Source: Dryas octopetala
Lineage: Eukaryota > Streptophyta > Magnoliopsida > Rosales > Rosaceae
Reading direction: 5' to 3'
Assembly: GCA_963921425.1 (NCBI GenBank)
Contig: OY992835.1
Span: 14,632,001 to 14,696,000 of the forward strand
DNA: 64,000 bases
Part shown: one piece after another, positions 21,914 to 31,944 of the stretch
How the letters are laid out: each line of letters starts with the position of its first letter
Numbering within the stretch: the first letter of the stretch is position 1
Translations under genes and position numbers: made by a program
The notes under the pieces: model-generated
Told to the model about the DNA's origin: nothing
Databases searched by the model: none
The model's input: only the letters and a program-made list of their open reading frames with translations

Positions 21914-22132
21914 AATGGCTCGCTCCAATGGCGTCAGGCTCGTCCACTGGATCGCTTGGCGCTCTCTCGCCTCTAACCCCCTCCACAACCCTACAGCCTC
22001 TGTATGCTTCCTCCTCTTCCTCTTCTGATGTAGAACAAATGACCAAACGGTTCATCCAACAACTCGACCGCCAGAAAGCCAAGAAAAGGAACAAGCTTCA
22101 GCCCGGCCCAATGTCAGAAATGGGCCCATGAT
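21914..22132 (+). CDS. Uncertain short open frame
   Basis: Two overlapping frames open here. One starts at 21928 (67 residues, serine-rich N-terminus, then a QMTKRFIQQLDRQKAKKRNK basic stretch). The other starts at 21914 and ends at a TGA near 22027. GC content is higher than in the flanks and the basic stretch looks protein-like. No family is recognised and no promoter is evident. It may be a 5' exon of a lost gene or chance. Confidence 0.2.
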
Positions 22133-22583
22133 ATACCGATTCGAAGGGCATTCCTGTAAAATGGGAGGAAGCCTAAAAGTGGCCGACAAGCCACTATGCA
22201 CCACAGCATCTGTCAACTACTCTCCATCACGCACGTGTGCCTCACATGGAAGGCTGTGATCACTTGACTGTTGGTCAAGATTAATAGCCCGTTATAAATT
22301 TTAAAAAAAATATATATATATGTAAACCGCACCTACACGTGGCAGCATCTGGTCGCTCCGTTTAAGTATTCATTAGAGATCAACGGCTACAATTAATTCA
22401 CCGTTATAATTAAATTAAAAATAAAAAAATACGAAAAAATATTTAAAAATTCAGAAAAAAAAATTTCAACGGCTATTTCATCACTTTTCCTATAAATTGA
22501 GCATTCGCACCTTTTTTTCACACATCTATCTATCCTTTTTACTCATATTATCTATCTTTTGCATACTCGTTGTAGAAAAAAAA

Positions 22584-23480
22584 TTTCAATCATGGCGAAT
22601 CCAAATCAAAACCGGAAGAATTGGTCCAACGAGGAAGAGGAAGCTCTAGTTGTAGCTTGGATGCAACACTATGAAGATTGTACACTCGACTCCAATCAAA
22701 GAAACAAGGAGTTTTGGGACAAAGTGTACAATGAGTTTATGCGTAGTACGTTGTCCTCGAACTACGGGTAATGGGCTAAAAATTGGGGCAGTCATGGCTC
22801 ACTTCAAGAAGATAGGGCAAGCCACCTCAAGATATCATAAATGTATCTTGGCAGCGAATCGATCACGCACTAGCGGGCAAAACCAGATTGATGTGGTGAG
22901 TTTTTTCGTTTATTAAACTCAAATATTTTTGTTAATTAAATTCAAATATTTTTGTTGATTCATTAATTTGTTTTCATGTTACTAGGTAAGTTTTGCCAAT
23001 GCACGATACCAAGCAACCCACCCGACGAACCGTCCTTTTCTACACCATTGTTTTGACAAGATGCAGGACTTTGTGAAGTAGCAACGTGAAACGTCAAGCA
23101 CTCCATCCAACACCCTCACCGAGGCTGACACCCCCAATGAGGACGATACCGATGCTGAAGCGGTTTCATTGAGCACAGATGAGGATGCTTCGGCCTTTCA
23201 ACGTACCACACACAAGATGATACCAACACGGGTGATCTTGCCGAGAGTATCAGGTTACTTTGCCACGGGCAGAAGGAGATAGCTGCTGAACGCAATCGAT
23301 TGATCAAAGACCATACCGATTTTAGAATAAAGTAGCAAGATATAGAGATGTTGAAGACTGACACCACCACCATTAACTCGAAATGAAAGCGTTTTTTGAG
23401 GCATAACAACGTGCAATTATCGCGAAGTGGAATGCAAGTGGTACTAACGATGCCAATTAGGACACGTGAAGCTCGGGAGG
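22584..23480 (+). pseudogene. Myb/SANT-like transposon-associated protein (NAM-associated type), pseudogene
   Basis: From ATG 22592 it reads MANPNQNRKNWSNEEEEALV then VAWMQHYEDC, a SANT/Myb-like helix set. A frame break and a stop near 22771 follow, then FKKIGQATSRYHKC, an intron-like gap (about 22896-22985), YQATHPTNRPFLHHCFDKMQ, an acidic stretch, and a C-terminal coiled-coil region (QKEIAAERNRLIKDHTD), with further stops. This order is that of plant proteins often named glutathione S-transferase T3-like or NAM-associated, many of which come from PIF/Harbinger-type elements. At least four lesions rule out a product. I could not delimit terminal repeats around it. Confidence 0.7.
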
Positions 23481-23677
23481 GTACTTCCCCAACACTGACT
23501 TTTCACCATTTGACTAGAGCGTCATTGTTTTTTCAATTATGTTTGTCATCTACTTTATGTTTGTTGTCTACTTCTAATTTGTGCATGTTTCATCAATATT
23601 TGTGTACTTTATTATGAATTGAAATAAAATACCCTAATATTAAATATGTCTCGGATTCATTTACTTTTCTTTATTAT

Positions 23678-23832
23678 GATTCGTTTATGTTTCCCAAATG
23701 ATAAAGCACCTTACATCAAGTTTAGATTTTCAAGATGATAAGATTCTGATTCGTTTATGTTTCTCATATGATAAAGCACCCCACATCAGGTTTAGGTTTC
23801 CAAGATGATCATAAGATTCTGATTCTTTTAGA
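23678..23832. repeat. Two-copy tandem duplication, unit about 70 bp
   Basis: GATTCGTTTATGTTTC then ATGATAAAGCACC then ACATCA.GTTTAG occurs at about 23678-23746 and about 23747-23825, with only a few substitutions. Confidence 0.75.
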
Positions 23833-24189
23833 TTTCACGTTTTCATTACAACAAACCTAATCTATAAATATTATTGCTAAACCTAGCTATGCTTCAACCA
23901 CACTATACTTCTAACACTCTGCTTCAATCACACTCTGTTTCAGGATGTCTTCCACTAAAAATTAGGATTCGGATGAAAAGATGTATCAAATGCAACTAGA
24001 CATTAAGGAATAAAATGTCTGATTTTCTTTTTACTTTTTCTTTTTTTCTCATTTTTTCCAAAACATCTAGATCAAGTGATGCATAGTGTTCGAGCACGAA
24101 TTCTCCACAGAAAATTAAGGAAACTATAAACCTCAAGCAATGGACTCATGAAAACTATAAATTGTGACGTACACCATTATTGGTGTAAA

Positions 24190-24770
24190 ATCTGGCAAGA
24201 ATCTTGGATATTGATTGGGAAGCAAGCTGCCAAATGACCATTTGTTCTCCTCCTTGTTCTTACTAATGATCTTCTTTATGAAATTTCTATTGAAACAATT
24301 TGATATAATATAAAAGTAACTTATTGTACGAACTCTAATTAATAATGTTTATATTTCAAATCTTAAAAAAACAAAAACAAAAACAAAAAAATAGGCTTAT
24401 ATTTTAGTTAATAATGTTGAAAATTAACAAAGCTCCATCTTCATGCGTCATGCATGGACCTTCAATATTCTACACATATATGATATATGGACAAGATGGT
24501 CGTAATTAATCAGGGAAGATTTTCTCTGTGATTTTTTTCGTTTTCCATTCCAATAATACTGCCCACTTCCATTGATTGCTAACTTAAAAATTTGAATATA
24601 AGAAAACTTTATATCATTGGTACCTACTAACATTAATTTAACAATATATGCGTACGTTTATTCTTTAATTTTAGTGTGATTAATTAGTACTACCTCCACT
24701 GAATATTGACAAGCACTCATTTGCGAAGAATTCATTTTTTATATAGCTTGGTTGGCTATCGTACTTTGGC
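24190..24770 (+). repeat. Duplicated far-upstream block of the AOP gene, copy 2
   Basis: The counterpart of 6840-7600, with the same order of shared boxes: CCAAATGACCAT, GTTCTCCTCCTTG, GCATGGACC, TTTTCTCTGTGA, ATCATTGGTACCT. It lacks the three-copy tandem repeat found in copy 1. It lies 2.7 kb upstream of AOP gene 2; the gap is filled by a hAT-like element. Confidence 0.75.
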
Positions 24771-25095
24771 AGATTGCACCCTAGAAAAGAACACTACACT
24801 TGTTTAATTTAAGCAAAAAAAAAAAAAAAAAAGATTAAAACATAGACAAACAAAAAAATAATAAAAAAAAAAGTTAGGACCACACATTGAAATTTTTTTG
24901 AAAAAAAAAAAAAAAAAAAATAAATCCAACAAATATATAATTTGTTTAAAAATATTTGTATGGGGTCTGTTACTTTATCTTATGTATATAAAAAAGTTAG
25001 GACCACACATTGAAATTTTTTTGTATAAAAAATAAATAAACAAATAAATCCAACAAATATATATTTTGTTTAAAAAATAAGGTCCATTGATTTTA
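24771..25095. other. Gene-free A-rich stretch with a short direct repeat
   Basis: AAAGTTAGGACCACACATTG followed by AAATTTTTTTG occurs twice (about 24870-24900 and 24993-25023), each before an A-rich tract and ATAAATCCAACAAATATA. No gene. Confidence 0.5.
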
Positions 25096-25858
25096 AGTTT
25101 CATGTGATATAAGATGAATATAATGCGCGCTGAAGGTAAATACTGTGAAATAAAATTAGTATAATGAATAAATAAAATTAATATATTCTTTATACTCTAT
25201 AATATATACACTAAACCCTATATACATTATAATCTATACTCTATATTGTTTAAAATATCGTATAAGATATTAGGGTTTAAGCCCTTTAGGATATTTTTAA
25301 TTATTTTTTATATAAAAATATATTAGAGTTTATTGGTTTAGGATTTAAAAACAATTAAACGAAACCCCAAATCATTTTTTTTTTTCAATTGCCCAAAAAC
25401 CTCAAACTAGGATATGGTATATGATATTAGGGTTTAGGGAGTATTTTAAATTATTTTTTATATAGAAATATATTAGAGTTTACTAATTTAGGGTTTAAAA
25501 ACAACTAAACGAAATTCTAAAACGGCCAAACGAAAGCCCAAATCTTTTTTTTTTTCTTTACAATTGCCCAAAGTCTCCAAACCCCAATCAACCCTAAACC
25601 TTTTTTTTTTTTTTCTTTCTTTTCTTTTTTTCTTCTTCTTTTTCTTTTCTTCTTTTTTTTTTTCTTTTCTTTTTTTCTTCTTCTTTTTCTTTTCTTCTTT
25701 TTCTTTTTTTCTTTTTTTCTTTTCTTTTCTTTTTTTCTTCTTTTTTTCTTTCCTTCTTTTCTTTTTTTTTCTTCCCTTTCCTTTCCCTCCTTCTCTTTCG
25801 GTCTTTCCTTTCTTTCCCAGTTTTCCCCCGAGTGCTCACTGAACTCTCCAAGACTCCA

Positions 25859-25914
<56 letters not shown>

Positions 25915-26280
25915 CCCATCCTCACCCTCACCTTGCCGTCGCCCGCCCTGCCGCCCCCTGCTGCCCCTGCTGCCGTTGCCCCCTGCCGTCGCCCCCTGCT
26001 GCCCCCCTGCCGCCCTTTCTTTCTCCCTCATCTCCCCCTGCCGCCGCCACCTCCTCGATCTCCCCCCTGCCGCACCCCCCATTTTTCTCCCAAAACCCAG
26101 ATCTCACCTCCAAAACCAGATCGAGCACCCCGGCGAAACTTTCGGCGAAATTTCGAAAATTTTGAAAATTTCGCCGAAATTATCCCGAAAATTTAACAAA
26201 TTGAGGTTTCGATTTTGACACCCCAAAAAATCGAAATTTTCGGCGAAATTTCGCCGAAAATTTAGAAATTTAACACCTTG
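25096..26280 (+). mobile_element. hAT-like element of the CAAGG family, left end missing
   Basis: It is collinear with 41690-42823: the GATGAATATAATGCGC box, the AT-rich stretch, AAACGAAA.CCCAAAT, a long pyrimidine tract, then a block of GAAATTTCGCCGAAA motifs and the closing AACACCTTG (to 26280). The roughly 230 bp at the left end of the complete copy are absent. A (CT)n run at 25861-25910 lies in the centre. Open frames here follow the pyrimidine tract and are not genes. Confidence 0.7.
25861..25910. repeat. (CT)n microsatellite
   Basis: About 25 uninterrupted CT units, preceded by a 250-bp T-rich polypyrimidine tract (25600-25830), inside the hAT-like element. Confidence 0.9.
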
Positions 26281-27239
26281 ATTTTAACTACTAAATTTTA
26301 ATAACTTTTTAGTTTAGGTACCAAAATTAAAAAGCATTTTAGATTAAGTACTAGTTGAAAAGTCAAACAAAATAATAAAGTAAAAGGTATTAAAATTTAC
26401 AAATATTACATCACATGCCACTACAATTAAAAAAAAATATTACATCACAAATATTACATTAATTTATACTATATTATATTTAAAAAATCAATTCAGTCAC
26501 AACTTAAATGTGACTGTCTTGGTAAATTAAAAGAGACAACTCACACCACTATACTATGTATTATTTTGAGTAAGTATTGTTTTGACCTCTATTTATACTA
26601 TATTGTAGTATAATTTCTCTAAAAATAATTCAATCAAGTCACAACTTAACTGTGACTGTCTGACAACTTAGATGTGACTGTTGTTCAGTCACAACTAAAT
26701 TTAAAGTTGTGAGTGTCGTACAGTTACAACTAAATGTGAAGTTGAGACTACATTAGCAAATTTTCAAGATAATATAAAAGTATCAAGGGTAATTTTGTCA
26801 AAACCCTATAAATTTTAACTAACATTCATCATAAGTGGGCCAAAGGACAAAAATGTCAAATAGAAAAGGCTCAAATCAAAGGTGCCAACATATTTGTGAC
26901 CTAATCTAAAAAACTATATTTAAATTTAGTAATTCAATTAAAATATTATATGGTCTTCATGCTATACCAAAAAATTATTGAGATTTGGTATTTAATCCTA
27001 ATTTTCTATAAAAAAATATTTTGTTTATATGATGGGCTTTTGTTTTTACCTTCGACTTACGTTTCATGTGGATCGCAACTGCAATTGCAGTAACACTATT
27101 TATCTGTACATAAATAGTATTTTTTTAAAAATGTTAATTATACATTACTTCATTCCAAGATATAATTTCACAAGGCACATCATAATTTATTCTAATAATT
27201 CCCATCAAATATACCTTTATCATATTTTATTCTAATTAA
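26281..27239. other. Gene-free stretch upstream of AOP gene 2
   Basis: I see no gene. About 26480-26750 repeats a CAGTCACAACT(T/A)AA.TGTGACTG phrase about five times in both orientations, giving short hairpins. Confidence 0.5.
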
Positions 27240-27431
27240 ATTTTAATTTGTCAGCTTGCTTTATCCTCTTCCCCCTTACACAATAACACGCCATATCCGT
27301 TCATCAAAATTGTATAAATAGGCCAAGTCCAGTCTTAAGAACTCATCTAAAACTCAAAGTCTCAAAGAAAAGCAGCTAGCTAAAAATTCTTGTTCCCCCA
27401 CTATTAATCAAACCAGCAAAAAATATCCAAT
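27240..27431 (+). promoter_or_regulatory. Core promoter and 5' UTR of AOP gene 2
   Basis: TATAAATA at 27313-27320 lies 112 bases before the ATG. The stretch from TTTGTCAGCTTGCTTTATCC through ACACGCCA to TCATCAAAATTGTATAA is nearly identical to the promoter of AOP gene 1, including spacing to TATA. The leader lacks the 45-bp duplication of gene 1. Confidence 0.75.
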
Positions 27432-28757
27432 ATGAGCTCAGGAACCCCTCTCAAACTTCCTATTATAAATTTCTCAAAACAAGACCTCAATCCAGGCACT
27501 GCGGACTGGGCCTCAGTAAAGGCCCAAGTCCGCAATGCACTGGAAGAGTATGGCTGCTTTGAGGCTTTGTTCAACAAAGTCCCTTCACACACTCGAAAGG
27601 CCATATTTGAAGCAGTGGAAGAGCTTTTTGACCTCCCTTTACAAACCAAACTACGAAATGTTTCTAAGAAACCCTACCATGGCTATGTTGGGCAGTACCC
27701 CATGGTGCCACTATATGAAAGCATGGGTGTTGATGATGCAAATGTCTATGAACAAGTTCAAAGCTTGACCAACATCTTGTGGTCCCAAGGAAACCCAAGC
27801 TTTTGGTACATATAACATTAATTTCGATCTCTCCTAACAATTTACAGTCATATAGAACAGGCTGTCAATTTTGAACTATATGTAATTAGATCAAATACAT
27901 TATTGTTTGGATGTATAGTAGATAGACAATCTGATAACATATAACTTCACAGAAGAACAATATTACCCTAATTATTTTTATGATTAAATATTTAGGGTCC
28001 ATAACTCTTTTGTTTTTTGGCGGCAGCAAAACCATAGAATCCTTCTCAAAACAAGTATCGGAGCTAGATCAAATTATCAGGAGGATGGTTCTGGAGAGCT
28101 TGGGACTTGAGAAATACTTGGAGGAACACATGGGGTCGACGAACTACCTCCTTCGAGTGATGAAATATAAGGGGCCGCAAACAAGAGAGGCTAAGTTGGG
28201 GCTAAATGCTCACACTGATAAGAACATTGTCACCATTTTGTATCAAAACCAAGTTGACGGTTTAGAGGTGCAAACCAAAGATGGCAACTGGATCAATGTC
28301 AAACCTTCGCCGGACTCTTTCATCGCCATGGTCGGTGATTCTCTCTACGTGAGTTGCTTTCCTTCAAAAAAAATTTAATCCAATCTAACACTTGAGTTTA
28401 ATGGAAACAAAATCTTATTCAAATATACGTACCCAAATAATAAAAAATTATAAAGATATTAATGTTTGTATTATGGTGATTTTGCAGGCATGGACAAATG
28501 GTCGACTGCATTCTCCATTCCATCGAGTCATGATGACTGGGAATGAGGCAAGGTACTCCACTGGACTGTTCTCTATCCCTAAGGAAGGTTACATAATAAA
28601 AGCCCCAGAGGAGGTTGTGGATGAAGAGCACCCTTTGCTTTTCATGCCCTTTGATCATGTTCAATTTCTTGGATTCTACTATTCAGAGGCTGGCCAGAGA
28701 GCTCAAGCTGCTTTGAAGACCTACTGTGGTGTCCAAGAGTTGGCTTTGTGTAATTAG
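27432..28757 (+). CDS. AOP-type 2-oxoglutarate/Fe(II) dioxygenase (gene 2)
   Basis: Same family and intron positions as the gene at 9082. Exons 27432-27805, 28027-28348 and 28488-28757; introns 27806-28026 and 28349-28487 (GT-AG). The protein is 321 residues. DIOX_N region with LPIINFS and GYVGQYP; iron ligands H187, D189 (HTD) and H244; 2-oxoglutarate pair R254/S256. The last exon reads AWTNGRLHSPFHRVMMTGNE, closer to the usual family text than gene 1, which has lost the HSPF motif (LSPN). Both therefore look catalytically competent but may differ in substrate. The substrate is unknown outside the glucosinolate-making plants. Tandem location with shared promoter indicates local duplication. 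Confidence 0.93.
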
Positions 28758-28827
28758 CAAATTACGTACAGTTTCAAAAAATTATGTTCCTTTGCATAAA
28801 GTGGCAGTATAAGAAATGTTGTAAGTG

Positions 28828-28833
28828 AATAAA
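28828..28833 (+). terminator. Poly(A) signal of AOP gene 2
   Basis: AATAAA lies 71 bases after the stop and is followed by an A-rich stretch. Confidence 0.55.
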
Positions 28834-28849
28834 AAGTTTTCTTAAAAAA

Positions 28850-29947
28850 ACAAAAAAAAACAGGGATGGAGTAAGTATTTTAAGGCCGGGTGGGCTTAGG
28901 GGTGGGAATCCAACTGATCGAGGCTTGGGTTAGCAATGCAGCTCTGTCATCATATGTGATAATGTATAATTGTATATCAATTGTATTACCTACCTATATA
29001 TCTATGGTTAATTTATCTCCTTTTGTCAAGTGATATTTTTTTCGACAATATTAGAGAGACACAGTTCAATTACACATCCCCAAGTTCAAAAATAAATAAA
29101 TAAATAAACTACCCCTGTCTTTTTTAAAATATATAAATTAAATACAATCTCACAAGCCTGCATGTGAGAAGACCACTGGCTTATATATTTACATAACGTT
29201 TCACTTTTTTCACAATATCACACTTTAAAGTAGCACCCAAAAAATTATTTAAAAACCTCATTATCTATAGCAAATTACATTTAAATCAATAAAACATTTC
29301 AATATTACATAATGATCAATAAAAATTTAGTTTCCCATAAAGGTCAATGAGTTTTCAAAGTATATCACATTTTAGTCACTAAACTCCATCCACTTGATGA
29401 TGTCATGTCTTTTGGTACATTGGAAAATATCAATTTGCTCATCCCTGTTTTTTCAATACTTATGAGCATAAAATTATGACGTTGCCCTTAATTTAATTTA
29501 GAGTATAGAAATAGGGTGCAAAGTTTATATATAAATGGGGTTTAGAGTTTATAATTAGGATTTTAGAGCTTATGGCTTAGAGTTTAGGTCTCGGATTTTG
29601 TGCAACCCTAAGCCGTTTTGCTGCGTAGCAATCAAACACAAACCTAATACAAATCTAAATTTGAATAATAATATATGTTTATTAATCTATTGAAATTTAA
29701 CTTTTTTCATTTTGGTTAATAGTGATTAAAATGAAATTATGAGAAAATGGATTGATTAAAATTAAATGTAATTGTAAAAAATTTAATTGATTTATTTGTA
29801 ATTAGTCTCGTTATCTAATATATATATATTTGGGGTGCTTCATTTTTATCCTTTTTTGGGAGTGAACACAACAATTGCTGCAAGTGATAGAGTTGATTAA
29901 TTATTACCATATGAAATGTGAAGGCAGAACAGATGAAAAAACAGGAA
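28850..29947. other. Gene-free stretch
   Basis: I see nothing here beyond AT-rich sequence. About 29510-29610 has degenerate repeats of TTTAGAGTTTA. Confidence 0.5.
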
Positions 29948-30019
29948 TGCCGTTGCCGGGGATCAAACTTGTGTCGTCCCTGAGACAGGCGAAAATACTT
30001 ACCACTATACTACAATGAA
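29948..30019 (-). tRNA. tRNA-Asp (GTC) pseudogene
   Basis: On the minus strand TTGTAGTATAGTGGTAAGTA matches the 5' half (A box) of plant tRNA-Asp. The sequence continues through CGCCTGTCTC, with anticodon GTC, and ends GATCCCCGGCAACGGC (B box and 3' acceptor strand). The 72-nt length is right. The anticodon stem and the T arm no longer pair well (AGGGACGACACAAG in place of the usual GC-rich strand), and the 5' acceptor strand is changed. I read it as a decayed gene. Confidence 0.75.
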
Positions 30020-31399
30020 GTTATTGGTTAGTGGCTCGCATAATTTTTTGGGTGATTAATTTTATTAAATAACCTCTTTTAATATACAATAAACTTTTTT
30101 TACCTTCACCCCTCCCAAAACTTACATTTCTAACCATTTTCCAATTTTCAGACCAAAGTACCTTTTATATATCGTACTGTTAAACTTGTTTTTATATGCC
30201 TCTCTGCTGCATGTATGCGCGTGGTTAGCTTATTCATTTGTTTTGCTATGCTCGTTTGTTACATGTACGGTTTAATTGGAAAAGTTAAATAACACAAGCA
30301 AGTCATATTCATGTGATTAAAAAAAAGTTGGAATTCCACAAATTAATTGGACCAGCGATGATTAATTATTCTTAACTCACTGTGCTGGGAAAGCACCTGA
30401 AGTTTTTTTTTTTTTTTTTGACTAAACTTAGGCTTGAATTCCCAGGATTTATGATATTCTTATCTTGCCGTGCTATGAAAGCCATGCCCAATCTGTAGAT
30501 CATACGGATCTAGCTAATTTTTTTTTTTGCTTGACTTTTAATTTTAATTATGTATTATAAATTAAAAAATGTACGAGCAAAAGATGAGTAGATTCATAAC
30601 ACTTCTTATGTGATGAATTCATAATTTTTAAATTTGTAATATATATCTAAGAAAAAAATTTTGTGCCCTAATATATATGACACAAAACATATGTGCTCTA
30701 ATCGATCTGATGCTTCTTATGGGCCTTCATCTCCAAACTCTTTAACGTAGGGGTCCAATAGATAGCACGAACATTTCACCCAATGGTTGACTTAGCTACA
30801 TGGCAATTTATTATTGGTCAAATTAGACGGGTGGATTTATCCACAAACACAAAGTAATATTATGACATACAATTTTTTTACGAAAAAGAAAAATACGAAA
30901 CAAAAATATCCACGATGATAATATTTTACATCTAAATACTAAATAGACCCTAAACCACAATTTTTTCACTTTAAGAAGTTTCTACGTACACCAGTTAATT
31001 GTTTTTTATATAGGACAGTCTTCTTCCGGTCCATTGGAGCACGTCCTTTGTACTATTTGGCAACCCCACCTTTATTAATTTATTAATTAGTTGAAATTGG
31101 TCCTTTGCTAGCTTCCTTCAGCCTCTACAAATTAATAATATCCAGTGCATGAATAGATTTAAGGAAAAACAGAACATGCTTGGTAAAAAAAACCAATTTT
31201 GAGAATGCAAGAAAAAACCCAAAATTTGGGAGACTTGGGGTCAAGGTCTATGAGCTTTTATGTCTTTATATATTGTTCTTTCATGTTATGGAGACTTGGC
31301 CCCTCTTTCACGTTCCTTGCAGACTTCAGGGTGGGACAGATTAATTGGGCTGTAAAATGGGTTGAGGCCGGACTTGGAATCTGGGCAACATTGATTTTA
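30020..31399. other. Gene-free stretch
   Basis: I see no gene or clear repeat. The sequence is AT-rich with several T- and A-runs (30401-30419, 30521-30528). Confidence 0.5.
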
Positions 31400-31834
31400 A
31401 GGTTTATTTCATATTTAGTACTTAAAGTTTGACCATTTTCTTAATGTGTTACTTAAACTTTTATTTGTCTCAATTGAGTACCTAAACTTTTATTTTGTGT
31501 CTAATAGGTACCAAAAATGAATTTCTGTTAAAATTGTCAACAAAAGTTAGGGACAATATAGTCAAAGTATATTTTAATTATTTTATTTATATGTTTAAAA
31601 TTATAAAAAAAAACACAACAAACAAAAAAATAATTATAATTAAAATATAAATTTTTTGAAGTGATCATATTGTACCTAACTTGTGTTAACAATTTTAACA
31701 GAAATTCACATGGGTATGTATTAGACACAAAATAAAAGTTTAAGTACTCAATTGAGACAAATTAATAAAAGTTTAGGTACCACATTAAGACAATAATCAA
31801 AGTTTAAGTACTAAATATGAAAAACAAAAACCCT
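31400..31834. mobile_element. Mutator-like MITE with exact 9-bp target duplication
   Basis: The target duplication TTGATTTTA flanks it at 31391-31399 and 31835-31843. The ends are long inverted repeats (TTTCATATTTAGTACTTAAA on the left; its complement, with one change, ends near 31820). Arms of about 190 bp share GGTACC, ACAAAATAAAAGTTTA and AATTTCTGTTAAAATTGT or their complements. The centre is an AT-rich loop. Nine-base duplications are typical of Mutator-like elements. Confidence 0.88.
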
Positions 31835-31944
31835 TGATTTTAATATTTTATGCGCTTCTAGCCTATAAATTCGAACCAGCCCTTAATTCACTTGTAGTGC
31901 TCAATAACCAGCCATTTCCAACAAAATCAAGAAAGCTTTGTATA

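Noticed and set aside
25564-25851. Long open frames in both directions
   Set aside because: They run through a T/C-only tract. The Phe/Ser/Leu and Lys/Glu/Arg runs are a product of composition.
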